Notes: generated by a model not told the origin, from the sequence alone. Numbered from the stretch's first letter, positions 1-8,321 are shown. The stretch is DNA of 39,124 bases from a bacterium (GCA_027592135.1 JAQCIJ010000007.1:1-39124), one strand, 5' to 3'. Translations and numbers: made by a program.

Positions 1-40
1 GTTTTTGATTCTAATTGCTTAGAAAGTATCCGTAGGTCGA

Positions 41-3000
41 TTAGCTGTTGTAGCTAGTAGACTTAACAGTTGTCTCTGGGTATTCAATCCAAAGGAACCT
101 AGCACCACTTGCGTAAGTGTTAGTTTGGTCCTTATCGAGCCACTGAACGTGTGATCGACCTGAGGCAGCTCCTTGTGCACCAAATGGTGTTGCAGAGATG
201 TCATCAAAGTTTTGAATAGTTACCTGGAGAACAGAAACACCACCATCTGTAGAAGCGGTGTTCGGGTTAGTGATATCTGCCTGAAGAACGAATGTAGCGT
301 CTGATCCTTCGTCAATTTCAGTATCGACTGTGGAAGCATCTAGTCCGACACATTCAACAAGAAGTGTTCCAGAAGCTACACCAACCATTGCAAGACCGGT
401 GTCTGCGTAGAAATCACTACACGTTACCGTCTTTGTTTGGTCGGCTTTGTTGTACATCTTGAATGTACCAGTGCTGATAGCTACGTTCGTAGCGTTAACA
501 TTGAACACAACACCAGAAAGTGTTACATCGTTATCTCCATTCTTCGAGTTGCCATGAGCGGCAGCTGACACCTTAAACTGTCCGATAGCAGAGATACCAG
601 TAGGTACTGATGTACCGTTAGCATCTGGGTTAGCGTTCGTAATAGAGGTGATCTTAGAAAGAACAGAGATGTTCTTGTTACCAGTGACAGTAGAGTTACT
701 GTTAGAGTTTGATGTTGCAGTTTCTGCACCAACAAAGATTTCTCCTTCAGCAGTACCATCTTGGTCACTCATAGTAAGGTCGTTTGACGACTCACCACCA
801 CGAGCTTGTACAACAATGTTGTTGTATGTCGCTGCACCAGAACCAATAAAGAGAGCGATGATTTGGTTGGATGTTCCACCCTGTTCATCAGTCTTCATTC
901 TTGGTCGGACGATAACATCGACGTCTGATCCGTCCGGAACAACAAGTTGCTGGTTTTCCATGTTTACACAGAATGTGGTTACTGAACCTGAACCAACTTG
1001 ATCCTGAGTAGTACCACCAGAGGTAGCCTGCTTAGGGTTGTGATCAAGCTTTGTATCAGATCCACAGCCACCCTTTGTTGCTTCTGCGAACTTTGTCGCT
1101 TCACCGTCACGGTAGAGCTCCAATCGGTCGATAGAAGTAGCGGTAGCACCAGATGATGTGAACTGAATGTCCGTTACATCGATAGATTCGTGCTCAGCGT
1201 GTAGCTCTAGACGAAGGATAGCTTCACCAAGACTTCCACCAAGCAGTTGACGGGAACGCAACGGCTGTGAGTCCTTTGTTACGAACAAGTCACCCTGACT
1301 TCGGAGAGTGAATAGCTCAGAATATACCGTTGTGGTAACAATGTCACAAGAAGTAGCTTCAACATGGTCAGAATCGCGACATGTTCCGTTTGTCTTGAGG
1401 TTACTCAAGTTAGAACCGTCATCAAGCTCTTCAGCCTCAATATACGTAATAGTGGAACCCGTGTCGAAACGGATTTCAAGGTCGTTATTTGTAAGACTAG
1501 AAGAAACGTCAGAGTGTACTTCGAATACGACAGTCTCTTCGGCAGGGATAACGTATCCACCACCAGCAAGGTCGTTAAAGCTAACCTGACTAGACTGTGA
1601 AGCAACACCGTCCTCGAGGATAGTGTCTACTACACCGTCTCCATCTGTATCAACCCATAGAGCGTAGTTCTGTCCATTGTTCAATGAACCAGAAGCAGAC
1701 GCGAATATAGCCTTCGTGAAGAGGATGTCCTCGGCTTCACCAGCACGAGCCTCGAATCGGAAGAGGTTGATGTTCTTCGCGTTCTCAACCGCTGTGTCAC
1801 CTGTACCAATTTCCTTAACAGAAACTGTAAGGGTAGCAGTAGCGATCTGGTGGAAGTTACCAGCGATGTTCCCACGAGGGCGAACGTCACCGACCTTGTC
1901 ACCAGTGGAAAGTCCTTCAATTTGCATTTGGTATGCAGTTGAAGAAGCGATAAGACCACCGAAAGTACATCCAGTTGCGTTGGTTGTTAGAGAACCAGCA
2001 GAAAGGATGTGGGTTGGTTCACCACAAATGTGAACGCGGAATTTATCACCGTTTAATGGGTGCTTATCTGCACCATTATCAATGAAGTCGACACGGAATT
2101 CCCACGTTTCGTCTCCACGAACAATGAAGTCATCAAAGCGATATACTTGGTATGTACCAGATCCTGTGCTGAGTTTAGCGTGTCCAGAATCTGTAGCACC
2201 TGTGAGACGCACACCATCGATCGTACGACCAGTAGCCTTGTTGCGGATTTCTACATCTTCAAGAACTTCCAGAATAGAGTCAGCAGTAGCGTCGGAACCA
2301 TCGAAAGTAAGACCAGCACTTGTCTGAGCCTGAACAAGAATGAAGAAGTCTTTTGTGTCGATGTCCTCACCACCAGTTTGGAAGGTGATGTTTGCAAGAA
2401 CAGCGTCGTTATCGTCACGGGTGTATTCCTCTTGAGCAGGTCCGTCGACACCGATAGTGAATTCACCAGCGTCGATAGAAACTGTGTCAGGAAGAGTGGC
2501 AGTCTCAGTAGGCAGAGAAATCTGTGAACCGTAGAGCTGTCCGTTTACACCGTAACCGTAGAGAGAACCAACCGCAAAGAGGTCAGATGACTCTTCGAAG
2601 TGAACGATGATTTGGTCTCCAGCACCACCAACAACGTCGGCGATAACCTCAAGAGTGATTTTGTCACCCTCAAGTACGGTGAATGGAGGATCGAATACAA
2701 CAGTAATAAAGTCACCAACAGTCTGTGAAACAGTGTTGGTAAGGATAGTACCGTCTGTTCGGCGTACTGCGATGTTTACGAAATCACCATCAGATGCAGA
2801 ACTGTTCTGCTCCAAAGTCATGGAGTAGAATGTCTGGTCTTCTGTTGAGTTCACAGAAACTTCGTACTTACCGATAACCACACCTACGTCACCAACCTCT
2901 ACTTCATCAGGAGAGACAGTTCGGTATGTCAAGCTAACGATACCACTTGTTACAGCAGCCATACGGAATGTATCACCGCGAAGTGGGAAGTTTCCAGCTA

Positions 3001-4369
3001 CAGACTGAGCGTTTCCGAATACATCGGAAGGAAGCTCAACAACAAGGTTGTGCTCAGCTGAAGTTTCAGCAGTTGAAGAGAAGTCCATCACGATGTCCAC
3101 TGTCACTGTCTCACATGGATCAAGGATCAATGGAGAAGAGAAGCGAAGATCAGATGTCTGGTCTTCAGAGTCGATTGTACGCTTACGTGTAACACGAGCG
3201 CCGTTTACCGCTGCGTAGATACCGTCGATGTCTATCTCATCACCGAATCCTTCGTGAAGGATCGTGAGGTTTTCAATAGCAACAGAGTCATCACAAGAAG
3301 CAGTGAAGTCTACAGAGAGACCTACTACACCAACAGCACCTTTAGGCACTGTGTCTCCTACTGGGTTAGAAGCACCAAGCGAAAGCTCAAGTGTTCCGTC
3401 TCCCTGTACGAAAGCGGTGTAACCTGTGAATCCAACACTGTCAGAGAAGACAGTGCCGTCTGCAGTCATAAGATCAGAAACTGAAAGCGTGTAGCTGTGG
3501 CTAGCATCCATTGCCACTCCGAGCGTGAGCTCAACAGTGCTTGTACCAAGAAGGTTAGCACTTGTAACAGCAACGTTAGCAGAGTTTGTCACTGTGTAGT
3601 TACTTGTGTCTTCTGCTGCAGATTGGTCAAGAGTCATGTTGAACTCAACCTCAAGTGTCGTAGAAGAAGTAGCAACTGCATCAGTCACCATAGGCTCGCC
3701 GCTTACACCGCCTGTACCACAGTCCACTCCGTAAGAGAGACCTTGGTCAACACGGTAAAGCATGACAACCATCTCAGCACGGTTCATGTTGTCACCAGGA
3801 CGAACACGGCCGGTAGAGTCGTCACCCTGAAGTACACAGTGATCAGCCGCAGTCTGAATGACATTGGTGTACCACTGTCCGCTTGGGTTGTCGACGAACT
3901 GAGAAGCGTCACCTGTTGGAGCAAGTCCAAAGGCGCGAGTGATAAGGGCAGCAGCTTCAGCGCGGTTAATGTTTGCGCCAGGACGAGAGTAGCAAGGGTG
4001 GCTGCCGTAGCAGTCGCCGTCACCACGTACCCATCCCTCTTTACCTGCTTCCTCAAAGTAACCGTAATACCAGGCAGAAGTCGAAACGTCATCGAAGCTT
4101 GCAACAGCTGGAGGAGTGGAAAGAATTCCACCGTTCAGCTCTACAACCAACTTAACGAATTCAGCACGGTTGGCAGGATTGCCACCGCGAAACCTGGCTT
4201 GTGTAGCATCGAGGTAACCTGCGTCAACGAAAGCGTTAACTGAGTCACCGTACCACACACCCGCTGGAACATCGTTGTAAGCCGCTAGCACTGTACCCAC
4301 TTGAGTAAGTGAAAGAGCTGCAACCGATACTCCTGCGAGGACCTTCTTCAATCGAAGAGAAAAGTCCAT
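41..4369 (-). CDS. S-layer-like surface protein with three SLH domains
   Basis: A secreted surface protein of 1442 residues, probably the structural S-layer or a major wall-bound protein. The start at 4369 is chosen because it opens a classic signal peptide (MDFSLRLKKV, then a hydrophobic stretch, cleavage near TVLA-AYND, residue 29). Three SLH repeats follow at about residues 30-80, 92-150 and 157-212, each with the conserved NRAE motif (67-70, 135-138, 196-199). SLH repeats normally bind pyruvylated secondary wall polymers in other phyla; that ligand is not shown here. Residues from about 225 look like Ig-like/Big beta domains (alternating polar-hydrophobic, rich in T, S, V, D). Cysteines are sparse. 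The reading frame stays open upstream to 4597, but those 76 codons do not resemble protein and contain the promoter. Downstream lies the window edge. Confidence 0.88.
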   Translation of the reverse strand: MDFSLRLKKVLAGVSVAALSLTQVGTVLAAYNDVPAGVWYGDSVNAFVDAGYLDATQARFRGGNPANRAEFVKLVVELNGGILSTPPAVASFDDVSTSAWYYGYFEEAGKEGWVRGDGDCYGSHPCYSRPGANINRAEAAALITRAFGLAPTGDASQFVDNPSGQWYTNVIQTAADHCVLQGDDSTGRVRPGDNMNRAEMVVMLYRVDQGLSYGVDCGTGGVSGEPMVTDAVATSSTTLEVEFNMTLDQSAAEDTSNYTVTNSANVAVTSANLLGTSTVELTLGVAMDASHSYTLSVSDLMTADGTVFSDSVGFTGYTAFVQGDGTLELSLGASNPVGDTVPKGAVGVVGLSVDFTASCDDSVAIENLTILHEGFGDEIDIDGIYAAVNGARVTRKRTIDSEDQTSDLRFSSPLILDPCETVTVDIVMDFSSTAETSAEHNLVVELPSDVFGNAQSVAGNFPLRGDTFRMAAVTSGIVSLTYRTVSPDEVEVGDVGVVIGKYEVSVNSTEDQTFYSMTLEQNSSASDGDFVNIAVRRTDGTILTNTVSQTVGDFITVVFDPPFTVLEGDKITLEVIADVVGGAGDQIIVHFEESSDLFAVGSLYGYGVNGQLYGSQISLPTETATLPDTVSIDAGEFTIGVDGPAQEEYTRDDNDAVLANITFQTGGEDIDTKDFFILVQAQTSAGLTFDGSDATADSILEVLEDVEIRNKATGRTIDGVRLTGATDSGHAKLSTGSGTYQVYRFDDFIVRGDETWEFRVDFIDNGADKHPLNGDKFRVHICGEPTHILSAGSLTTNATGCTFGGLIASSTAYQMQIEGLSTGDKVGDVRPRGNIAGNFHQIATATLTVSVKEIGTGDTAVENAKNINLFRFEARAGEAEDILFTKAIFASASGSLNNGQNYALWVDTDGDGVVDTILEDGVASQSSQVSFNDLAGGGYVIPAEETVVFEVHSDVSSSLTNNDLEIRFDTGSTITYIEAEELDDGSNLSNLKTNGTCRDSDHVEATSCDIVTTTVYSELFTLRSQGDLFVTKDSQPLRSRQLLGGSLGEAILRLELHAEHESIDVTDIQFTSSGATATSIDRLELYRDGEATKFAEATKGGCGSDTKLDHNPKQATSGGTTQDQVGSGSVTTFCVNMENQQLVVPDGSDVDVIVRPRMKTDEQGGTSNQIIALFIGSGAATYNNIVVQARGGESSNDLTMSDQDGTAEGEIFVGAETATSNSNSNSTVTGNKNISVLSKITSITNANPDANGTSVPTGISAIGQFKVSAAAHGNSKNGDNDVTLSGVVFNVNATNVAISTGTFKMYNKADQTKTVTCSDFYADTGLAMVGVASGTLLVECVGLDASTVDTEIDEGSDATFVLQADITNPNTASTDGGVSVLQVTIQNFDDISATPFGAQGAASGRSHVQWLDKDQTNTYASGARFLWIEYPETTVKSTSYNS

Positions 4370-4482
4370 AAGAATAAGGTGTAAAGAAAAATAAAAGACT
4401 ATATAAGGAAGTATGTTTGAAAGATCTCTAACAATCTTTGCCCTTGTGAGGAGAGAACGAACTAGCGCTACTCTTCTCCTTA

Positions 4483-4512
4483 TATATAAAGAGAGCACAC
4501 GAGCTTTGTAAA
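4483..4512 (-). promoter_or_regulatory. Sigma-70-like promoter for the SLH protein gene
   Basis: On the minus strand TTTACA (4512-4507) is followed after 17-18 bases by TTATAT/TATATA (4489-4483). This predicts a leader of roughly 105 bases before the SLH start at 4369, which suits a highly expressed surface protein. Inferred from sequence only. Confidence 0.5.
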
Positions 4513-4589
4513 AATTGTTATAATGAAATATATCAAATATACAGAAAGCACGACGCAACAACTGCGTGTGAGAAACTTGTCTTTGAAGT

Positions 4590-4750
4590 AAAGGCAAGGT
4601 GCCGATGCGTAAAGGAGCGTGTACACGGATCAGACTCTATGTGAGCATAGAGGCGGATCAGCGATATTTAAGCGTTCCTAGAGCATTTAATCAAGGGCAA
4701 CGCACTGATCCGTGCAATACATCAAACGCCCTAGGGGGAGGTTTGTTACA
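4590..4750. other. Structured intergenic element with GGATCA motifs (candidate ncRNA)
   Basis: This non-coding stretch lies between cysS and the SLH gene. On the plus strand CGGATCAG occurs twice (around 4628 and 4652), separated by a perfect hairpin CTCTATG-TGAG-CATAGAG. Both copies can pair with one downstream CTGATCCG (around 4709), so two folds compete. On the minus strand the same site reads GCAC-GGATCA-GTGC, a hairpin with GGATCA as loop. Strand and identity are undecided. I do not see the signature motifs of SRP RNA, tmRNA or RNase P RNA. The motif TACACGGATCA also occurs in the RNA-like gap at 30237. Confidence 0.4.
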
Positions 4751-4784
4751 CAAAAAGAAATGCATATATAGTGGGTTTAAGAAG

Positions 4785-4813
4785 CATATATTGTACTGAA
4801 TAGGGTATTTCAA
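4785..4813 (-). promoter_or_regulatory. Candidate minus-strand promoter upstream of the 4590-4750 element
   Basis: TTGAAA (4813-4808) and TATATG (4790-4785) are spaced by 17 bases on the minus strand. Transcription would begin near 4778 and run through the structured element towards the SLH gene, so the element could be a small RNA or part of a long SLH leader. Confidence 0.35.
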
Positions 4814-4840
4814 TAATGATATCTTGAGAGAAAGGGGGTA

Positions 4841-4854
4841 TTTTTGATCAAAAA
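4841..4854. promoter_or_regulatory. 14-bp perfect palindrome
   Basis: TTTTTGATCAAAAA is a perfect palindrome in the cysS-SLH gap. It could be a binding site for a dimeric regulator, but no partner is known. Around it (4750-5000) I see no gene. Confidence 0.3.
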
Positions 4855-4967
4855 TGGACCGAAATTTACTATTGCCAAAACTGTGTTTTGTGGTGTTCGG
4901 AAACAGGTTACGCTAAGGAGAGCCGACATGGGGTAAGGGATCGTTTGCTTTTCGGTGGTTCGTGAAT

Positions 4968-4993
4968 CGTTTATTCGTTTTTTCGAATAAACG
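4968..4993. repeat. Hairpin with TTCG-type repeat downstream of cysS
   Basis: CGTTTATTCG (4968-4977) and CGAATAAACG (4984-4993) form a perfect 10-bp stem around a T6 loop. The flanks carry short tandem units (CGAATCAA, CGTTTCAC) up to about 5021. The T-run lies in the loop rather than after the stem, so it is not a canonical intrinsic terminator, although it sits just after the cysS stop. The core TTCGTTTTTTCG recurs at 9212 and, inverted, near 9800. Confidence 0.5.
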
Positions 4994-5011
4994 AATCAAC
5001 GAATCAACGTT

Positions 5012-6463
5012 TCACCGTTTCACGAGCTTCTGACCATCCGAAGTGTCTTTTACCTCCCAGCCAAGCGTAATGATTTGATCTCGCAAACTATCCGATGCAG
5101 TGAAGTCTTTGCTTGCACGGGCAGTCTCACGTTGATCTACTAAATCCTGAACCTCTACGGGCACGGATGCCCGCTCTTCAGGGGATTGATCGAAGCAGCC
5201 GAAGGTCTCTTGGATGATACGCACAAACTCCTTGCATGATCCCAGTGTGCCCTTATTACGAGAAGAGGACATTAGATCAAAGACGACGGCTAATGCCGCT
5301 GGAGTATTGAGGTCGCTGTCCATAGCCTCTGTGAATTTTTCGATCCAGCTTTGAATATCGCTTGCGTCACTTTCCACTTGCGGGGAAGTATCCCCGCGCT
5401 CCACCTCCCCTATCCATTCGAGGATCTTTCGCCGTGCTTTGTGTGCATCTTCGAGTCCCTTCTGCATAAACTTCAGGTTCGTTCTGTAGTGCACAGAGAG
5501 TAAGTAATACCGCAGGTCGAGCGGGCTGAAGCCCATGTTTTCTATATCTGGTAAACATAACACGTTGCCAAGACTCTTTGACATCTTGGTGTCTCCCATG
5601 TCGATGAACCTCTTGTGCACCCAGTAGTTCACATGTGGCTTTCCGTCGCCACTTCCGACTGATTGTGCGATCTCACATTCATGGTGTGGGAAGATTAAAT
5701 CCTCTCCACCCGTATGAATATCAAACGGTGACCCTAAAAACTTGTCACTCATACAACTACATTCGATGTGCCAACCGGGAAACCCCTCTGCCCACGGAGA
5801 CTCCCATCGCAAGATGTGATGTTCATTTTCGCCAACACATTTTTTCCAGAGTGCGAAGTCGGCAGCGTTCTTCTTTTTTTCGTCGACGGCGATACGCGAT
5901 CCCGATGATAAATTTTCTACCGTGTTTCCAGAAAGTTTTCCGTACCCTTCAAAAGTTGTGACATCAAAGTACACACCGTCGTCGGTTTCGTAGGCGTGAC
6001 CACGGTCGATAAGTGTCGCGATCATTGTCAGCATTTCTGGAATCGTTTCTGTTGCGAGTGGCCGGTGTGTAGGCTCTCTAAAATTCAGTGCTTCTTCATC
6101 AGCGATATATTGATCGGAATATTTTTTAACGATTGCCATGACATTTTCTTTTGTTACCTCTGCACCTTCTGCACCTTCTGTCGTAGCTTGCCGTTCAATT
6201 TTGTCGTCACCTTCTGCATCCGCGACGTCGTCTCCTGCAAGATGCCCTACGTCCGTAATATTTTTTACGTGCGTCACCTTCATACCGTGACCGGCTTCTA
6301 ACCACCGTCGCAAGAGATCTGCGAGTAAGAACGAACTATAGTTTCCGATGTGTGGTCGCCCATAGACCGTCGGCCCACACGTATACATCGATACCTCTCC
6401 TTCTTTTATGGGAACGAACTGTTCTTCTTTTTTGCTGAGTGTGTTGTAGAGTTTGAGTGGCAT
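5012..6463 (-). CDS. cysS: Cysteinyl-tRNA synthetase
   Basis: Class I aminoacyl-tRNA synthetase charging tRNA-Cys in the cytoplasm. At 483 residues it matches normal family length. The HIGH motif appears as HIGN at 38-41 and the KMSKS loop at 293-297. The active-site zinc ligands expected from the E. coli enzyme are present: C29 (in YTCGPTVYGRPHIG), C235 (in WHIECSCMSD), H260 and E264 (in GGEDLIFPHHECE). An odd feature is TEGAEGAEV at residues 95-103, encoded by a nonamer tandem repeat (about 6154-6183, unit reading GCACCTTCT on plus). It sits in the connective segment after the HIGH half, and a near-identical nonamer array occurs in the dGTPase gene at 30843. The gene stands about 50 bases downstream of the small acidic gene and could be co-transcribed with it. 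Confidence 0.97.
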   Translation of the reverse strand: MPLKLYNTLSKKEEQFVPIKEGEVSMYTCGPTVYGRPHIGNYSSFLLADLLRRWLEAGHGMKVTHVKNITDVGHLAGDDVADAEGDDKIERQATTEGAEGAEVTKENVMAIVKKYSDQYIADEEALNFREPTHRPLATETIPEMLTMIATLIDRGHAYETDDGVYFDVTTFEGYGKLSGNTVENLSSGSRIAVDEKKKNAADFALWKKCVGENEHHILRWESPWAEGFPGWHIECSCMSDKFLGSPFDIHTGGEDLIFPHHECEIAQSVGSGDGKPHVNYWVHKRFIDMGDTKMSKSLGNVLCLPDIENMGFSPLDLRYYLLSVHYRTNLKFMQKGLEDAHKARRKILEWIGEVERGDTSPQVESDASDIQSWIEKFTEAMDSDLNTPAALAVVFDLMSSSRNKGTLGSCKEFVRIIQETFGCFDQSPEERASVPVEVQDLVDQRETARASKDFTASDSLRDQIITLGWEVKDTSDGQKLVKR

Positions 6464-6512
6464 AACAAAAGCATACCAAGTGTTCGCGCTCCTTTATAGA
6501 AGAAACTGAACC

Positions 6513-6797
6513 TTACGCAACCCAACGTACACCTTCTTCTTCATCATTATCATCAGGATTTCTTTCCATATCCCTTGATGTCTCTTCTTCAATCTCCGCA
6601 AGAAGTAGATCAATCTGGTTTGCATCAACACCAATACGCTTAAAATACAAACGAACAGCAGCTATCTCATCCATAGGAATAATGTCTGAACTCGATGGCT
6701 CTGGCCAATCCATATCTGATTCCTCCACTATATTAATAAGTTCTTCTGCAGATAGACGACCGTCCTCCGTGCCTATATTTGGATCAAATATGTCCAT
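6513..6797 (-). CDS. Small acidic protein, unknown function
   Basis: A 94-residue protein I do not recognise. It is strongly acidic, with runs such as NPDDNDEEEG near the C-terminus and WPEPSSSD in the middle. The central part (about 47-75, ending IDLLLAEIEEETSRD) looks helical. No membrane segment or signal peptide is visible. The ATG at 6797 is supported by a good minus-strand promoter just upstream (6809-6836), giving a leader of only about ten bases. It precedes cysS on the same strand. Confidence 0.65.
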   Translation of the reverse strand: MDIFDPNIGTEDGRLSAEELINIVEESDMDWPEPSSSDIIPMDEIAAVRLYFKRIGVDANQIDLLLAEIEEETSRDMERNPDDNDEEEGVRWVA

Positions 6798-6808
6798 AGA
6801 TTGACCGC

Positions 6809-6836
6809 ATCATACGAATTTATTGCTACTGTGCAA
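6809..6836 (-). promoter_or_regulatory. Promoter of the acidic-protein/cysS unit
   Basis: TTGCAC (6836-6831), 16-base spacer, TATGAT (6814-6809) on the minus strand. The start codon at 6797 follows so closely that the mRNA would be almost leaderless, in keeping with the absence of a Shine-Dalgarno site. Confidence 0.5.
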
Positions 6837-6944
6837 GGAGATTTCAGAAGAAATCATTCCCCCTCTAGAGGCATAAATTCTTCACGCAAGCGGAAAAGGC
6901 TTTGGAATGCATGAGGATAAGCTGCGTGACGTTGTCAACCAGAC

Positions 6945-6959
6945 TCCGCCAAAGGCGGA
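6945..6959. repeat. Dispersed GC palindrome TCCGCC-AAA-GGCGGA
   Basis: A perfect 6-bp stem with an AAA loop directly beyond the csrA terminator. It resembles the GC-rich palindromes beside both tRNA genes (17387-17430, 32443-32471), so it probably belongs to the same dispersed repeat family. Confidence 0.45.
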
Positions 6960-6969
6960 AATTATACAG

Positions 6970-7004
6970 AAAAAAGACCGGTGCACGCATTACACATGCA
7001 CCGG
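6970..7004 (-). terminator. Intrinsic terminator of csrA
   Basis: CCGGTGCA (6978-6985) pairs perfectly with TGCACCGG (6997-7004). On the minus strand the stem is followed by T6 (6975-6970). It lies about 60 bases beyond the csrA stop. Confidence 0.85.
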
Positions 7005-7060
7005 GGGTCGGGAGGTGGCTGTCGTAGGAGAACGTCAGCCTAGAATGACTTTAGTCACCC

Positions 7061-7252
7061 TTACTCCGACTTTGATGAGGGTGCAGCAGGTGCAGCACCA
7101 TCGGATTCCAGTAGTTCGGATCGAACGACCCGAACCTCTTTTGGTGCGTCTATTCCTAGACGCACTTTGTCTCCCCTAATTTCGATCACTGTTATGGTGA
7201 TAGTGTCACCAATAAGGATCTTTTCCCTCCGCTTCCGAGAAAGAACGAGCAT
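7061..7252 (-). CDS. csrA: Carbon storage regulator, RNA-binding CsrA
   Basis: CsrA is a dimeric RNA-binding protein that represses or stabilises mRNAs at GGA motifs near ribosome binding sites. The start at 7252 (MLVLSRKRREKILIGD) is the canonical CsrA N-terminus and has a strong Shine-Dalgarno AAGGAG seven bases upstream (7265-7260); the open frame runs 12 codons further up but is not needed. The family core follows: beta strands ITITVIEI and KVRLGIDAP, then the VRRSEL-like helix (VRVVRSELLES). Total 63 residues, normal length, with a short A/P/S-rich tail. The GGA in its own Shine-Dalgarno would permit autoregulation, which is known for the family but only inferred here. The gene has its own terminator at 6970-7004 and is therefore probably monocistronic. 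Confidence 0.95.
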   Translation of the reverse strand: MLVLSRKRREKILIGDTITITVIEIRGDKVRLGIDAPKEVRVVRSELLESDGAAPAAPSSKSE

Positions 7253-7395
7253 GGCTCTACTCCTTGTTGTGAGCCAACCGTAACCCACCGAGGCTTCATG
7301 CCAACGGATCGACGGCTAGCCAGGATTATACAGAATATTTATTAAGATAACAAGATATTTTATAGTTATTGTCAAATCAAAGCAGCAACTGCAAA

Positions 7396-7624
7396 ATTAC
7401 GAGGTAACTTCTCACTGACCCTGCAACCGACCTCACCCCCTGTCCCCCTCTCCTTTGCGAAGGAGGAGGGGGGAGCCCTCATTATCCTTAATAGCAATTC
7501 TGAGTAATTGTTCTTGTTTTCTTCTTAAGCAGAGCTCCCTTCTCCACCGCAGTGGAGAAGGGTTGGGGGATGAGGTCGTTAGCGCAAAAAAGCCTACAGA
7601 GTTAGTGAGCAGTTACATTACGAG
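7396..7624. mobile_element. MITE-like element with terminal inverted repeats and 8-bp target duplication
   Basis: ATTACGAG occurs at 7396-7403 and again at 7617-7624. The 213 bases between them start GTAACTTCTCACTGACCCTG and end with the imperfect complement GTTAGTGAGCAGTTAC. The first 21 bases of the two ends agree at 17 positions, and the blocks CGACCTCA-CCCCC then agree after an offset. Inside are two strong hairpins, CCCCCTCTCCTT-TGCG-AAGGAGGAGGGGG-like at about 7440-7470 and CCCTTCTCCAC-CGCA-GTGGAGAAGGG at about 7536-7562. There is no open frame for a transposase, so any mobility would be in trans. It occupies the csrA to 7674 gap, which otherwise holds no gene. Confidence 0.75.
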
Positions 7625-7627
7625 GTT

Positions 7628-7656
7628 TTGCTCAAAATTAACAATAAAGCTATAAT
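7628..7656 (+). promoter_or_regulatory. Promoter of the 7674 gene
   Basis: A perfect TATAAT (7651-7656) has a weak TTGCTC at 17 bases upstream (7628-7633). It abuts the right end of the MITE-like element, and the start codon at 7674 lies only about ten bases beyond the predicted start of transcription. Confidence 0.45.
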
Positions 7657-7673
7657 ATTAACAACAAACACCT

Positions 7674-8261
7674 ATGTCCGAATCCCCAGACGAATTCGTA
7701 GTTTTGCAGTCAGTCGTAGAGCAACTGCAAAATGGCGGCACTGTTCTTACTCTCCCCGATGCACATCGCACCGTATTCTTACAAATTATGGAACAAAGTA
7801 TAGGACACTCTACGGATGAAATTGCAGAGCGAATGCTTAGAACGTTTGAAAATCAAAAAGGAGAGAGTGTGCAGTTAGATGCTCTAGATGCATCTGCTAT
7901 TCTTCAGGAAATACGACCGCTTGTTCCAAGCTCTCCAAAAAATGCACTAATCACAATGCCAGTGTTTACAACACGTATGGATGACATGGAGCTCTGCGAA
8001 ATAATTTGTACACAATTGGGTGAAAAAGGAGAAGAGATTATTCTTCCTGAGACAGAAATCTATCAACTTGTTGATATTATCAATAGGTCGTATCAAGAAC
8101 ATCCTGAAATGGAAATATTTAAAAAAGTTGGCAGTTGTTTGCGACACCTGAAGATACATTCCATCCTTCCGTCTGGAGAAAAAATGATAAGCATTGCATT
8201 ACCCTCTCCAGTGGCGAGAGAATTTTATACAATGATAATAGATGCGAAACCGAAGCCTTGA
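7674..8261 (+). CDS. Unknown cytoplasmic protein
   Basis: A 195-residue protein that I do not recognise. It looks soluble and mixed alpha/beta. The two halves share a faint pattern: LQNGGTVLTLPDAHRTVFLQIMEQ near residue 19 and LGEKGEEIILPETEIYQLVDIIN near residue 114, suggesting an internal duplication of about 95 residues. No signal peptide, membrane segment or metal-binding cluster is evident. The ATG at 7674 is supported by the promoter immediately upstream. The gene is followed by the aldolase gene after 58 bases. Confidence 0.7.
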   Translation: MSESPDEFVVLQSVVEQLQNGGTVLTLPDAHRTVFLQIMEQSIGHSTDEIAERMLRTFENQKGESVQLDALDASAILQEIRPLVPSSPKNALITMPVFTTRMDDMELCEIICTQLGEKGEEIILPETEIYQLVDIINRSYQEHPEMEIFKKVGSCLRHLKIHSILPSGEKMISIALPSPVAREFYTMIIDAKPKP

Positions 8262-8288
8262 TCGAATAATGTGATCGACACTCTTTTA

Positions 8289-8321
8289 ATGCCTCTTTTC
8301 TTTTGATACTGTATGAGGCAT
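8289..8321 (+). promoter_or_regulatory. Hairpin enclosing the aldolase start codon
   Basis: ATGCCTC (8289-8295) is complementary to GAGGCAT (8315-8321), the latter containing the GAGG and the first two bases of the ATG at 8320. A transcript starting upstream of 8289 would hide its start, while a leaderless transcript starting near 8315 would not. This is inference from complementarity alone. Confidence 0.35.

Noticed and set aside
648-1001. Plus-strand ORFs inside the SLH gene
   Set aside because: They are low-complexity antisense frames of a strongly coding region and show no domain or ribosome binding site.
4370-4597. 76-codon upstream extension of the SLH gene
   Set aside because: It contains the promoter and would place the signal peptide internally.
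7674-8261. UGA-as-glycine genetic code (Gracilibacteria type)
   Set aside because: Several genes end at TGA at sensible positions and no in-frame TGA is needed to complete conserved proteins.
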